Below are positions 1 through 11,840 of a DNA stretch of 64,000 bases, piece after piece. The position numbers and the translations under genes are program-made. Source of the DNA: Cystobasidiopsis lactophilus. Its lineage: Eukaryota > Basidiomycota > Agaricostilbomycetes > Agaricostilbales > Chionosphaeraceae. The stretch's first letter is position 1. Every line of letters starts with the position of its first letter. The notes beneath the pieces are model-generated. The model had not been told where the DNA came from, ran no database searches, and saw nothing but the letters and a program-made list of their open reading frames with translations. The stretch covers positions 3,607,883 to 3,671,882 of the forward strand of contig BCIO01000002.1 in the NCBI GenBank assembly GCA_001599975.1, in the 5' to 3' direction.

Positions 1-1503
1 TTGGAGGCCCTCGGATGAATATGGAGTGAGTTCAGTTTGCCTAGAATACTGCTTGATTCCGCGTCAAAGATCTGCGATTTCCTACAGATTTCCGTTTCAA
101 GAGCACGTCAAAAACCTACTGACCTCGATGGAGCAGCTCCGCGGGGCGCCAACGGCGCAGCGGCGCTCGCTCTCGGCGCTGTTCGTCCGGCATTTCGTGG
201 CGGCGACGGCGAAGAAACAATCTTTCCGGCTCAGCCACTCAAACGTCATCACCGCACTCGCCAACTTGAAGATATTGGCCAAGGATGAGAGCGCGAAGGG
301 AACCAAGAGCGCAGACTACACCCTACTGTCGCTTTCTCAACTTCGCCCATTTGTGAAACGAGCCAAGAAGCACGCCCTGACCCTTTCAGAGCACTTGGAT
401 GTGGACGACATGTCCGATGCATCCTTTGCGGCGCTTCTTGCGGTGGTGTTGTCTGAATTCAAGACGAGGCTTGAAGCTCTCAGCTGCTCCAGCAGCGAAA
501 CTCGATTCGAAGATGCTGTCAAGGCAACCAATGCTGGCCTCCTATGGCTATCACTCTCTCGGGCAAGTGCACTTAAGGGATTCTTGGACGCTTACGGGTC
601 ACGCCTGTTCCCCAAAGTCGCGGATCCGACCTCGGACAACTCGAGTCAGCACACGGATGACGAGCTCGATGGTCTATCTAGTACCTCCGACAAGTCATCC
701 TTCCTCAACGCTTTCAAGGTGTTAACAGTTCAGGTCGCCGCCGCCCATCGTCTGGCTTCCCTCGCCTTTACACCTGACTTGCCTCCTCTGCGGATATCCC
801 TACTCAAACTGCCCGATCGCATGAGCGACGGGGCGCCTATGGAGGATTGGGAGACGACTATAGGAGCTGTGATCGAAAATCCTCTACGTGCCAGGCGCTT
901 GGTCGAGCTCATCAAGCAGCACAAAGCCGATTGGGTTCCTAGTTGGAGCAAAGGGTGCGGTTTCCGGGGCGTGGTACACTCCGAAGCTGTGCTTGCTACT
1001 CTTAATTACATGGCCCGGGAGTCTGCGAATGCTGACCAACTCTGGGACAATGTAAGCCTGGATCTGCGCTGCCAACTACGAGTAGGTCTCTCCCTTGCTC
1101 CTGGACTTATCGGTCTGACTCGGTCGCACAGGATGCTAAGAGTGCTCTCGGAGTATCGCAACTGTCTTGCCCAGCTTGTGCAGCTCTCCTGCGGCTTCTT
1201 TCGAAGGGCATCAACGCGGCTTTCTCCACCCGTGGAAGTCACCACCGATACTTCGCCTGCGCCCTTCCCACGGAACTGCCAATCGAAATATTCAAAGAAA
1301 TGGTCGACACATTCAGTGCCTATCTGGTCGAAGTGCTGGACGTTTTCGAGGCAGACTGTGTGAAGAAGCGGGCCGAGTCCGAGCGGCCGTCCACCGACTC
1401 TGGCAGCAGCAGCAGCTCACTCGGTCAAGCTATCGAGGACAGTTGGCTTTTTGCGGATGACGAGGACGATGAACCGAGGGCGGACGAGGAGGGCAGAGCT
1501 TGA
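1..1503 (+). CDS. Deaminase-like protein (OTT_1508-type fungal family), 5' partial
   Basis: The gene enters from the left edge. Proposed exons are <1-25, 88-1051 and 1132-1503, with phase-consistent GT/AG introns 26-87 and 1052-1131. The N-terminal two-thirds is a helical region without a recognisable domain. The C-terminal part carries the zinc-deaminase signature: HSEAVLATL (His and catalytic Glu) in exon 2, then GVSQLSCPAC (two zinc Cys) just after the second splice, followed by TRGSHHRYFACALP. This order (H-x-E, then GVS-x-LSC-x2-C, then RGSH, then LP) is that of the fungal OTT_1508-like nucleic-acid/nucleotide deaminase family. The last 40 residues are Ser-rich and strongly acidic. The family is known from sequence; substrate and role are unknown. 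The join at 1052-1131 is needed to bring H-x-E and C-x2-C together, which supports it. Confidence 0.72.
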
Positions 1504-2079
1504 CGGATGCGTGTGATGAAGTTGGAGTAAGGACAAGGGATTCCGCCTCAAAATGTACTCAAAAGTGACAATGGCATGACCACCGCTCCAGAGCAGACTG
1601 AAGACATCATGGAGAGAATACGTCCGCGATCCTCATTGCATGCATCGTCACGGTTGCAGGCCGCCACGTCGCATGAAGGCGCGTTCGGTGGCTCAGCAAC
1701 TAGTAGCTCAAGCCTCCCACGTTGACGCTACCCATAGAGTATTAGCGCATGTAGTGGTCAAGAAACATTGCTTACCCGTCCGGCGCGGTGATACTGAGAA
1801 TTCCGGTATCAGTTACAGTCAACTTTCTACCTTGCGTGACCGACAAAACTTACCAGACGCAGGCGTCGAATGGGTACGCCTTAGTCGAGCCCCATAACGC
1901 CCTACCATCACAGGCGTCGGCAAAGCCCTGCGAAACAGCGATATGGTCAGGACTCAGATGTGAAAAGAGGTGACGCGATCAAAAGCAACGCACGCTCTTG
2001 TACAAGTTGTATGCAAGTCCAGCCTTCTCGCACAAAAGAACAGACTTGGAGATGCCTTGGAGGTGCTGACATCCGCTTC
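1504..2079. other. Intergenic, no gene seen
   Basis: This is the spacer between the stop of the deaminase-like gene and the 3' end of the small minus-strand gene, so it holds two convergent 3' regions. Short open frames on both strands show no recognisable protein sequence and no credible exon chain. Confidence 0.5.
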
Positions 2080-2283
2080 CTAGATCGCCCAACGCTTCGA
2101 CTTCGACGCCTGTGCAGTCAGCGCCAGCATATCTGTCCACGTCCGGCCCGCTGAGTGAACATCGAGCTGTTCCAAGGATACTGACCCCGTAAAGCTCATT
2201 CCAGCCAGGCGCTTCTCGATGACTGGAGCAGCAGCAGCGAAGGAGGCCACGGCTACGAAGACGGCGGCAAGGCAAAGTCGCAT
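2080..2283 (-). CDS. Possible small secreted peptide precursor
   Basis: A 67-codon frame starts at 2283 with a textbook signal peptide (MRLCLAAVFVAVASFAAAAP) followed at once by VIEKR, a Kex2-type dibasic site, and a short polar remainder ending KSKRWAI. A candidate intron inside the frame (GTATCC donor at about 2179, GCTGAC branch, CACAG acceptor at 2110) would keep the frame and shorten the product to about 43 residues. A GTCAGT donor 6 nt earlier would instead open a longer basic tail. A TATAAAA lies only about 20 nt upstream of the ATG, closer than expected. Function is not recognised: it could be a secreted effector-like or processed peptide. Such a short frame could also be chance, so the evidence rests on the signal sequence and processing site. 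Confidence 0.4.
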   Translation of the reverse strand: MRLCLAAVFVAVASFAAAAPVIEKRLAGMSFTGSVSLEQLDVHSAGRTWTDMLALTAQASKSKRWAI

Positions 2284-3393
2284 CACGTCGTCGAGAGGGG
2301 ATTTTATAGTGGCGTGAGTGATCGTGGAGGCAAAGGAGGGGCAGAAAGGAAAGGATGAAGCCGAGAACAAGAGTTGCGTTTGGATCTGCATGAAGCTGCA
2401 CCGGAGGAATTTGGAGGGCGCAGAAGTACCCACATGACCGGCCGAAGACGCCAGGCAAGGTTTCCAGGACGTCGGTAAAGGCTACTAAAGACCAGATGCA
2501 TTCGCAAAACAGACAGGGGCAGGCGCAGTTCGAGGCAGAAAGGCTCGACTGCCTGCGAATGCTGCTCGGCGGCAAAACGGGCGCAAAACCAGCTGCAACG
2601 TCGGTTTATCGCAATACGAGAGGCAAAAGCCATGCGTGAGGGTCAAGACCGGCGCCACGTAAGACGGCTGGCCATCGCGGCCGCGTCGGAGCTGTGGCGC
2701 CTGAGGATTCAGCATGCGGTAACCGAGTTTTCTCGAGAGTCAAGCAATGCATGTACGATGATGTACGTGAGACGAACGGGGTGTGGTCAAAGTCAGAGGA
2801 GATCGCGACTGTTTCTGGCCCCCCGGTGGCGACAGTGGCAATTCCCAGTGATGGTGGCGCCCGCACAGTCTAAGCCTTATTCTTGATGGAAAAAAGCACC
2901 TCTGCATCGACGATGGAAGCTAGAGGAGCAGAGGCAAGAGGCAGAATACATTTCAGGAAAAGCCCTAAAAGGAGATAGAAATGAAGTGAAGGGAAGCGGG
3001 AGAAATTGGTTTGGAGCAGGCGGAGTAATACAATGCGACCTCACAAATCACAGCAAACCCAAATCCAAGAGGAGAGAAAGAGAGCCCTATTGTGTGCGAT
3101 CCCACAGAGTTTTCGTTTGGTTGTCGTTTCCGTTTTGCTGCTACTTGATTGCTGTTGGCCAGAGAAGGACGTCTACACAAGCCAGGAGAAGGGAAAAAGA
3201 GAAGGCGACGACGTGTATTAAACTTTGGTTGCGAGGAAGGGGGGTAACAAGGGAAAACGAGGTGATGAGGGAATATTTTTGACGGAGCCGGAGAATGAGT
3301 TGCCATAGCGTGTAGGGGAAAGTGATGTCTAGTCGTCGTAAATGGAGACAGCTCGGGAAGGTGGCATATTCGCTCGTCTGAGCCATGGACAAA
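2284..3393. other. Intergenic with a purine-rich tract at about 2960-3290
   Basis: About 1.1 kb between two minus-strand genes: the 3' region of the PSP1-domain gene followed by the upstream region of the small secreted peptide. From about 2960 to 3290 the plus strand is rich in AG (GGAGAGAAAGAG, GAGAAGGGAAAAAGAGAAGG), i.e. CT-rich on the minus strand, like the pyrimidine tracts of many fungal promoters and 5' leaders. No convincing coding exon was found. Confidence 0.45.
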
Positions 3394-6101
3394 TCAAAAG
3401 CGGCCTGTTCAGAAGTGGATTAGCACAATTCCAGTTTGGAAATAAGCGAAACCACAACGAACCCTGAGGCGACATGCCCTCTCCCTTTTTCTCCACGGGC
3501 GCCAGCCAGATACGTGTCTTGTACAACCGGAACAGCTCTCTCACTAGTTCTCGGCTGAGAAATCGAATCCTCAGCTAAGCGAACAGCTTGAGAGTTGAGG
3601 AAATCCGACCCACAAATCTATGCGCTTGTCCGCAATGTAGAACAGCGTCAACTTGCGGCGATCTGCGGGTGCGCGTCGAACTTAGCACTCATGGATGGAT
3701 GTGAAGCCGAGGCAAAGAGCTCACCAAATTGCCACTCGGCGTCGGTGATCTCCATTTCTAAATTCTTCTGGATGACCTTGCCGCGGCACAGCATGAGCGC
3801 CTTGTACTCGTCTGCCGTTTTGGACGAGAGCAGCTGGAGGTCGGTGGGCGTGGCCTTGGACAAGATGCGCTTGGGGTAGACCTCCTGTTCGCGAAGCGTT
3901 CACCACGAGATGATTCGTTCAATAAGCGGAAGAGCACGAACCCTGGTCAGGCGAGAGATGGACTGCTGAGAAGGTGGCGGATTGTTGCCTCGAAAGCTCT
4001 GGGCACCAGCCAGCTGGCCCAAAGCCTGCTCGACCTGATGCTTCTGAAAGGCCTGGACATCCTGCAGGCTGATGGTGTCGTGGATGATGGTGCCCAGGTC
4101 CTTGCCGCGATCGGCCTCGACGATGACCACATCCCCGGTGCGAACGTCCAATGTCGGGTCGCCGAGGTAGAAGATGTCGGTGCGGCCGGCCTTGAACTCG
4201 ACGATGTAAAGAGAAGAGCCCACGGGAACTTGGTGCAAGGGGATACCGCGGCCAAACTCGGCCAAGTCAGGCTCTTGGTGGGACTGGGCGCCAAAGTACT
4301 CGGGTCGGAGGCCCGGCTCAAACTGGGAGTGGGCATTGGACGAGTTGAAGGTTTGTGCGGTGGCCGAGAGGCTTTGGTTGGGCTGGGGCGGCCAATTCCG
4401 AGACTGCGGTTGCTGCGGCTGCTGGTAGAAGGTCGGGCTTGCGAGCGGGTGTTGGCCGAGCTTGGGCGACGTCGTATAGGCTGGCGCTCCAATTGGGGAA
4501 TAGAAAGAGGACGACGGCATGCCGAACTGCGCCTGCTGGACGGCCGAGGGCGAGGGTGGGAGGCGACCATCGAAGCCGACGTTGGGCGGGGGCTGCTGGC
4601 CTCGCCTGTAGGCCAGGTGCTGCTCGTCCGGCAGGCGGTGATTTGACGTCTCGAGCGAGAGCTGGAGCGAGTTGAGGCTGTCGGCCAGCTCGTCGTCGTT
4701 GAAGCGGAGGCTGTTGGGGCCGGGCCCGCCAATCTTGGAGGCCAGCGGCGAGGGCTGGTCCATCAGCTCTCGCGGGCCGGTCGAGTAGCGGTCGGGCATG
4801 GCGGTATGCGGGTAGTCGGGCAGCTGGAAGCCGATCTGCTGGCTCCGGCCGGGCACGGTGGCGAGTGAGTGCCGCCTCGAGGTGGCGCCGCTGCGAGTAG
4901 GCGGCGCCGCGGCCGCGTCCTCGTCCGAGCCGTCGTCCACCTCTGCAAACACGAGCGAGCGGGAGGCGTTGCCCCAAATGTCTTCTCGCCGACGTCGGCC
5001 GCTGCCAACTGGGCCCAAGCTGTGCTCTCGAGGCCGAGCCGCCTGCGTGAGGGAAGGGAGGCGGACGCCGTCTCTGGTGAAGGGCTGTTCGCGCAGTGCC
5101 GTAAGACGGTGGAAGTTCGCACGAGAAAGGGATGACTAGAACGCACTGAAACGTTGGTGGACGCGATCCCGCCTTCAAAGCCTTTTGACGGGTCGGCAGT
5201 GCGAAAGTCGTTGCGGTTGGTGGTCGCCCAGCCCATGCCACCTGCGTCAGGATGGCGGTAGGCTGAGGCTGGCGAGGTTCCACGACCGCGGTGCGGGGTG
5301 GCGGACGAGTCGAGCATGTTGGACGGGCGCCCTTCCCGCTCCCAGGCCTCGTGCGGCAGCTCCGCGGGCATGGAGGATGGGTGCATCTCTGACGGGTGCC
5401 TGGCCGACGGCATGGACGCCACGGTGGGCGAGAAAGACTTTTGGTCAGACGACTTGGCGGGCGCTGGCAAGCCGCCGGCCTGGATGGCGATGGACTGCGA
5501 CCTGGGCCGCAAGGACTCCTCGACCATGGTGGCCAAGTTGTGCCGGCCTACTCTGGAAGGCGAGGACGAATAGAGGTCGTCGGGGGCCCGGGACAATGAC
5601 GAAGCTCTGACGGTGGTCGGTCGCTCGCCGCTGGTGGCCGCCGCGAGCAGGTCGAACAAGTTGTTGCTGTGCTGGCGGTCTCTGTGCTGGCCCAGGGGCT
5701 GGGCAGGGACCGAGTTGGAGCGGAGCCTGGAGGCGGACTTGGTGGGGGCGACGCCGAAGAAGGACTCGAGCGCCTCTTGCTTGCTGCAAAGCAGGTGGGA
5801 CGAGGTGGATGGCAAGTCGGGCCAAGGGTCGTCGCCGTCGTCACTGTGTGAGAACATATAAAGTTTCGAATCAGTACATAAGTCCTCCCGCAATGAAGTG
5901 AGCCCCGACAAGAAGAAATCGGAATGAGGGTGGTGTGGCCAGCTGGGCGGGCGGCGGAGACATTGGACTTGGCCTAGAGGCAGCAGACGCTTACAGCAGC
6001 GAGGCCGGACTTAGATGGTCTTCGTCGTATAGCGGCGCCCTGCCAGAGGGGGAGACCGAAGTGCGCGAGCGGCGGAGGAGGGTGGTGTCCTGCAGATGCA
6101 T
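3394..6101 (-). CDS. PSP1 C-terminal domain protein
   Basis: Seven exons, minus: 6101-5995, 5843-5147, 5084-3942, 3884-3725, 3662-3614, 3554-3463 and 3404-3394. The start was chosen because exon 1 (MHLQDTTLLRRSRTS..., ending PLYDEDHLSPASLL) splices in phase onto DDGDDPWPD. The N-terminal 550 or so residues are low-complexity, rich in Ser, Pro and Gln. The C-terminus is a complete PSP1 domain: LYIVEFKAGRTDIFYLG, then GDVVIVEADRGKDLG, KALMLCRGKV, ITDAEWQFDRRKLTLFYIA and DFRELVRELFRLYKTRIW. Budding-yeast Psp1 was isolated as a suppressor of polymerase mutations; the domain's biochemical role is still unclear, and related bacterial proteins act in RNA or signalling complexes. The gene diverges from the carboxylesterase across a 1.9-kb spacer. 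Identification is firm; function is only family-level. Confidence 0.9.
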
Positions 6102-8043
6102 TCAAACTCTGGGTCAGATCTGCGGCTCTGGCTGGGCAATTGGGCAACGGCAAGTCAAGAGGCTGTCGGCATTGGGCCAAAGCAGTGCTTGGGAGATGCG
6201 GTCGGCTGGCCCCAAGGAGCGAGGCGAGCGAGGGCAGCAGCAAATTTGGGGGCAAAAGAGTGTTGTGCGTTTGTGTGGGGTTGGCCGCTTACAGCAAAAG
6301 GGATGGACCAGAGAGACGATGCGGTTACAGCCGGTTGCCCATTCAGCACCTGGCCGTAGTCCTGCCACAGCGCCGCCCCTTGGCTTCAGCGTCGGCTGCC
6401 CTTTTGGGAGGAGGATCGCCCCAGCTCACCACAGGGTGCATAAGATGGGCCCAGCTCGCTTCGTGCTGCGCTCTAGTTGGTCCAGCTTGGATGCTTCTGT
6501 GTGTCTAAGCTGGCCTGCGCTTGCCCTGTTGCGTCGTCTGAGCAGTGCGAGGTGTGGAGGCCAGGGAATGGCGGGGCAAGATGGTCACGGGTGACTTGGC
6601 GGAGAGAGGCTCGTGGGAAATGTGCGTGGGTCTTGCTCAGTATCTCCTCAAATTGCAAGCGAGATCAAGTTGTCTAAGAAAAACCTGGGGACAAGCACAG
6701 CAAGGTTCGTCTAGATAAGGGCTTGTTGGTTCCAGGCCGGGTCTGGACGCGGGCTCCCATGGCCTGTGCACGACTTGCAGAGCTGCGTACTGTGTCCCAA
6801 GACTCTGAGCAGCCACGGGCTTGGCGCCGACTCGGGTCGAGCGCATCCCAGCCAACTGACGAGCGAATTTGGCCGGTGGCAAATCAGCTTTGCGCTCGCC
6901 ATCAACCTGGACGAAGGAAACGCTGTGCACGTCTGAGTCAAAGGTTTTACCAGGCCTATAATACGAGACGAAGTCAATGTTTGACCGCCTTGTGCCGAGT
7001 CCGAAGCGGTTTGTGGACCTACCGAACCCGGTGGGATGAAAGCCGACATTGGCGGAGCAGCCGGCAAACCTTCGCGTAGTTGCGAGCGCTTGAAGAAATT
7101 GGTCTCGAAGCATCGTCACGACTTCCTGGTTGGCATGAGCGGCAGTTCTAGAGTGGCTGGCAGCACAGTCTGGAAATCCGCCGAGGAGAAGAGCATCGCT
7201 CTACTCACGCCCTTTGTGTCGGATCTTGAGGTGCACTAGGCGTCATATCAGTTTGAACCGTTCTCAGAGTATCGAAATACGTGCAGTACGGGCCCGGAGC
7301 ACAAGCCGCCAAAAGATGCCTGGCGCATTGGGGACCTTTGCCAAACCAGCCAGTCCAAAGAAGCACATCTACCGCGCCCAAACTATGTATCACACACTAC
7401 ATTCAACAAAAACGGCAGAGTTGGAGACAAGAAACAAGCCAGTCGGCGATTTGGTGGAGCGCGGCTTGAAATCCACTGAACAGCGCGTTTTTGCTGAGGA
7501 ATGCCAGTTGTAGCAGCGCTCTTCAGTCACCAAGCATTTTGGGAAGACTTGAACAAAGCAACAAGGGCAATGCAGAAACCAAGAGTCGCGGTAGACGGAC
7601 AAGGGCTGCCCGACTCAAAGCTCAAAGCTGGCCGGAAGCGGCCACATTGACAAGCTCCGGTCCCGATTTGCCTCGTTGCTCGTTGAGATAAACTACTAGA
7701 AAGGATATACCCCACAACGGCCTGCCGGACGACTGTCACTCGGCAATGTCTCCGCACGCAATCCCAGCTGCAAATGACAACGATAGGGCGGGGCAGCCAG
7801 CCGATGGCACTATCGATGAGCGAGCTGCTGCGCTGTGTCTCTTGATGTATTCTGCCTGGCTGCTTCGGATATCGCATGGGACGGCGCAGGAAGTGGGCGC
7901 AGGCGACCCTGCAGTATTTTGCCACTAAATTGCCTTCTCCTCCTTTTTCGGTGTTTGCTCAATTGGTGCCATGCGTTCTCCGTATGCTGACAGCTTACCA
8001 ATGACCAATCTCCCGATGCTTCTTGGACAGAAAGGACCGCACA
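6102..8043. other. Long divergent intergenic region
   Basis: A 1.9-kb spacer separates the start codons of two divergently transcribed genes (PSP1-domain protein to the left, carboxylesterase to the right). The longest frame in it (about 160 codons, minus, 6637-7119) resembles no family and has no splice-linked partner, so I do not call it. The region probably contains two promoters and one or two 5' leaders. No repeat or RNA gene is visible. Confidence 0.5.
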
Positions 8044-10150
8044 ATGCTGCCTTCGCTCTTGCTTTGCAGTCTCGCATTGGCGCTAGATGCCTCTGCCTCG
8101 CCATTGAATGCCAAACGAGCTTCAGATCCTTCCGTGACTATTGCAAATGGAACCCTCAGGTGAGACTAACAGCTCCCTTTCTCTCTCTGCCGTCCTTACC
8201 GGTGACATGCCGTTCTCTGCCAGTGGTCTCGACCAGCCTCAATTCAAGCAGCAGCTATTTCTAAATATACCTTATGCCCAGCCTCCTGTGGGCGACTTGC
8301 GTCTGGCTAAACCTCGTTCTGTGTAAAGCCCACAGCATTGCGGAAACGATACCACAAACTGATTTTCGACGCTTTGCAGAAATGCGTCTTTCGGCACTCG
8401 CGATGCGACATCGTATGGCCCCCATTGCTGGGACAAGTGGATTCCTGATGGCGCTTATGACGACAACTCTGGGTTTTCAAACTCTGAAGACTGTCTGTCG
8501 TTGAACGTGGTTCGACCTTACGGTGTTTTCAAAGGCCAAACTCCTGTGCCCGTTCTGTTCTGGATTCACGGGTTCGTGAAATCGATTTTCATAGTACTCG
8601 ACTGACTCTGTGATACAGTGGCGGATTGACTACTGGAGGAGCTGCGGATTATCGGTATAATGCGACGGGCCTGGTCGAGTCCTCCGTCCTCAACGGGCAC
8701 CCGATCATTTTCGTGTCCATCAACTACCGACTTGGTCCATTCGGCTTTCTTGGAAGCAAGCAGCTCAAGGACGAGGGTCTTCTCAACCTGGGCTATCTCG
8801 ACCAGCGACTGGCGTTGCACTGGGTCCAAGAGAACATTGCCAGCTTTGGCGGTGACCCATCCAAAGTCACGATCCAAGGTCAGAGCGCCGGAGGATCGTC
8901 TGTACACGCGCAGATTGTGGGGTATGGAGGGCAATCGGGGCTTTTCGTTCGCGCCATCGCAGAGTCGGGCAGCCCCTCTCGCCTCTACGGAAACGCCTCA
9001 GCTTCGACCTACCAATCCAACTGGGATGGCCTACTCGCTAATACCAGCTGCTCCAATATGGCCAATTCTTCTACCGCCGCACAGCTCTCTTGCATTCGCT
9101 CGCTCTCGGCTGACGACTTTCGTAATAATACACGAGGCACAACGGGCGCCACACAAGATGGGGTCTTCCTGAAAGACGTCTCTCCTTTTGTTTCTTACAA
9201 GAAAGGCGCCTTTGTCAAGGTGGCATTGTTGGTTGGCGCCAACACAGACGAGTATGTTTTCCTGCGCCAAATCAGGCTGCCACTGATGACTATGCTCAGA
9301 GGACGGTCATTTGCGGTACAAGGAGCCAACACGACTGCTCAGGTCGAGACAAATCTTGGCCTCCGCCCACTGGTCGACAACGCCACCATCTCCAAGCTTG
9401 TCAGTCTGTACTCGCCGGACCCGGCGCAGGGATGCCCTTATTACACCGGCGACTACCAGCTGGCACCAGTCCAGAATGGAGCATTTGCCACTCCCGGAAA
9501 ACTCAACAAACTTTCATCAGCGGTGGTCGGCGACCTGCAGCAGACAGGCCCGGCTCGCTGGATCGCTTCATTCTTGTCGAAATCCACTGACGTTTACCGC
9601 TATCACTTTGCTCACATTCCTTACAATGTCTCGTGAGCAATGCTGTCACCTTTCGCCGGGTAGCTGCTGAGACTTGTGTTCCAGATTCTCGGTGGAAGAC
9701 TTTGTCGGACATTTTGTAAGCCGTTCGGGCAGTCGTCGCTTCTTTATTTAACGCTTTCAAAGACGGAGGTCGCCTACGTCTTCAACACCAAATACAACGA
9801 CGACCGTCAATTTTGGGCCGATAACCACTTTACAGCCACTTACCTCGGCGACGGCGCTCCAATCGAGGATCGCTTTCTCGGTGACTACATGAGTCGATCT
9901 TGGGCTGCGTTTGCCGCCACAGGCGATCCGAACAACGCTAATGTCTCGGTCAAGTTGAATTGGCCCAAGTATGCCGACGGCGCCCAGATCATGCACTGGT
10001 CGACTAAAGGCTCTTACATCGAGACTGATGTGAGCGTTATCTTTTGGTCTGAAAAGGTTATGCCCTTCTCATGCGTCCGTATGATAGAACTATCGCTCAG
10101 AGCAGATCAACTTCATCTTCGAAAACATCTATAATAAATTCTATAACTGA
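8044..10150 (+). CDS. Secreted type-B carboxylesterase/lipase
   Basis: Eight exons: 8044-8159, 8224-8322, 8380-8571, 8619-9251, 9300-9632, 9685-9715, 9763-10029 and 10103-10150. A signal peptide (MLPSLLLCSLALALDASAS) and an NAKR processing site precede the catalytic domain. Family landmarks appear in order: LFLNIPYAQPPVGDLRL, SEDCLSLNV, WIHGGGLTTGG (oxyanion hole), NYRLGPFGFL, GQSAGGSSV with the nucleophile Ser, GANTDEG with the acid Glu, and FVGHFTEVAYVFN with the His. The nucleophile elbow is G-Q-S-A-G rather than the usual G-E-S-A-G, which is seen in some fungal members. The protein should hydrolyse carboxylic esters or lipids outside the cell. Several N-x-S/T sites fit secretion. Substrate cannot be told from sequence. 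Confidence 0.92.
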
Positions 10151-10552
10151 CTTGCGGTTGAATCTCATAGTAATGCCTCTGATTGTACATAAACGAGTCG
10201 CTGTGCATGCTCACCTTCAGCATTTTGGCCACAAGCCTTGTCCGCTTCGCCGACCGGCCAGATTAGTGGCGTCGATCGCCTTCTTGCTCCGTGCCCACGG
10301 TGCCTATCTCTTATTTTACGACTCTCGTGTGGTTCAGCTTTGTGTTCGGGGTATTTTGAGACTCCGTGCTGACCCGAAGCTGTCATTGTCCCCAATCAGG
10401 CATTCTCGTTCTGCCCCACGATGTTTGTGAACTTGCTGTTCCCTGCCTTAACGCCCTGCCTAACGCTCTAACGTTGTGGCGACACGTGTTTTGTCTCATT
10501 TCAAAAGGCTATTGTACACAAAAGGTTTCACATGTGTTGGCAGCTTTGGCCT
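10151..10552. other. Convergent intergenic region
   Basis: A 402-bp spacer between the 3' ends of the carboxylesterase (+) and the DUF6987 gene (-). Nothing recognisable in it beyond expected 3' untranslated sequence. Confidence 0.5.
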
Positions 10553-11840
10553 TCAGGATTTGACTTTCAGCCAATTGCCCAAACCCAGTCCCTTGTAAAT
10601 CTTGTCTAGGCCTTCAACACACCTCGTATCACCACAACGACTATAAAGGAGGGAGGGATATCTAGCCTACCTGTGGCGGAGATGATTCCCTTAAGTAGAG
10701 AGTCGAGCCCGAGTCCGGAGAGCAGGCGACCGACCAGATTCAAGACTATCCCGCTCTTTCAGTCAGCGTCCACTCACCAGTTCGATGGAACGTGTTACCT
10801 CCAGCTAACAGCAGGCCCTGGCTCCCTGATATCAGCCTGCTTCTACCCAAAGACCGAATGATCTGACTTACGACACCGCCGACCTTTACACGATCTTCAT
10901 GAGCAGAAGGCGTGTGAACAGTCGCAAGCTCTTACAATTTGGGTCAATGGCTGACCAAGGGCATCTGGCATGAAGGTCAGTATCGCTGGGCTGTGTCAGC
11001 TTTGCACCTGCGGACTAACCCAGCAAAGGACCAAGATCACGCTTGGCTTTGGGGAACGAGTCGAGCTTATTTCGAGCCCATTCAATCGTGCCTCCAACTG
11101 TACAAAGTCTCGTGGGTTGATCTGGGTGAGGTGGAGGAGAGCGCCTACCTTCTTCGATGAGAATCTTGAGAGCTTCAGCGAGGCCTGACCAATGCTTTCA
11201 GCGTCATGTTCACAAAGCGCTTTAGACGCTTACGCTGCTCTTCGGGCGACGCTTTGTGATCGGCGACGTTTCTCTTGGCACGATTGGAGAGGCGATTGTC
11301 CGGATCAGCGCCCTTCTCTTCCTTCAGCCTTCATCGATCCTCAATGCAGAATGCTCATACCTTGATAGTGCCTTCAGTGTGCTGGAGGACTGTCGTAGCT
11401 TGTTCCAGCAAGCTTCGAGGCGCATGGTTAGGATCATGCCACAGCATCGTTGAACTGCGCAACTGCGCCACTTACGGCTTGACTTGTTTGACAAGCTCAT
11501 TCTCGTCTCTGTCCTCTTCCTTCTGTGCTTGGAAGGACTCGATGTGCTGGGACAGGCAAGTCAGCTAGCGTAGACCAAGCTTGAGAGCGACCCTCACCTG
11601 TCGGATCATCTTGACGAGTGGCATGACACGTTGATTGGCGTCCTCGATCAAGGATGACAGTCGCTTGGCGAGCTCGTCATCGGCCTTCTCCTCGTCTTTG
11701 GTGCGCTCTTTGGCAGGCGCGTCGGTAGGTAGAGTGCCGCCGCCACCGGCTTCGCTCTCGGTGTCGCCACCAGCCACGTTCAAGACCTTGTCAGGTCGCG
11801 ACTGTGCTTCGTTTTTTATGTCTTCCAGAGAGCTGGACAT
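10553..11840 (-). CDS. DUF6987 / LEA-like fungal protein
   Basis: The gene reads leftward from the ATG at 11840 to the stop at 10553-10555, through about eight short introns. Exon 1 is acidic and Ala/Glu/Lys-rich (MSSSLEDIKNEAQ..., ELAKRLSSLIEDANQRV). Later exons give KQVKPLLEQATTVLQHTEG, IKALDPDNRLSNRAKRNV, WARNKLDSFPKAKRDLGPLL, GLLLAGVLNLVGRLLSGLG and the end DKIYKGLGLGNWLKVKS. This succession matches the DUF6987 domain found at the C-terminus of fungal LEA-type proteins. LEA-like proteins are associated with desiccation and membrane protection, but DUF6987 itself has no assigned activity; the Leu/Gly-rich terminal segments may associate with membranes. It is divergent, 267 bp apart, from a small gene that may be functionally related. 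Exact internal splice sites are approximate. Confidence 0.8.

Noticed and set aside
5845-5860. ATG at 5857 (MFSHSDDG) as start of the PSP1-domain gene
   Set aside because: CACAG just before TGACGACGG is an acceptor; splicing from 5995 gives a phase-consistent exon with protein-like sequence and an upstream ATG at 6101.
6637-7119. A 160-codon minus-strand frame in the long divergent spacer
   Set aside because: No family resemblance, no hydrophobic/helical periodicity, no splice partner; a plus-strand frame of similar length overlaps it.
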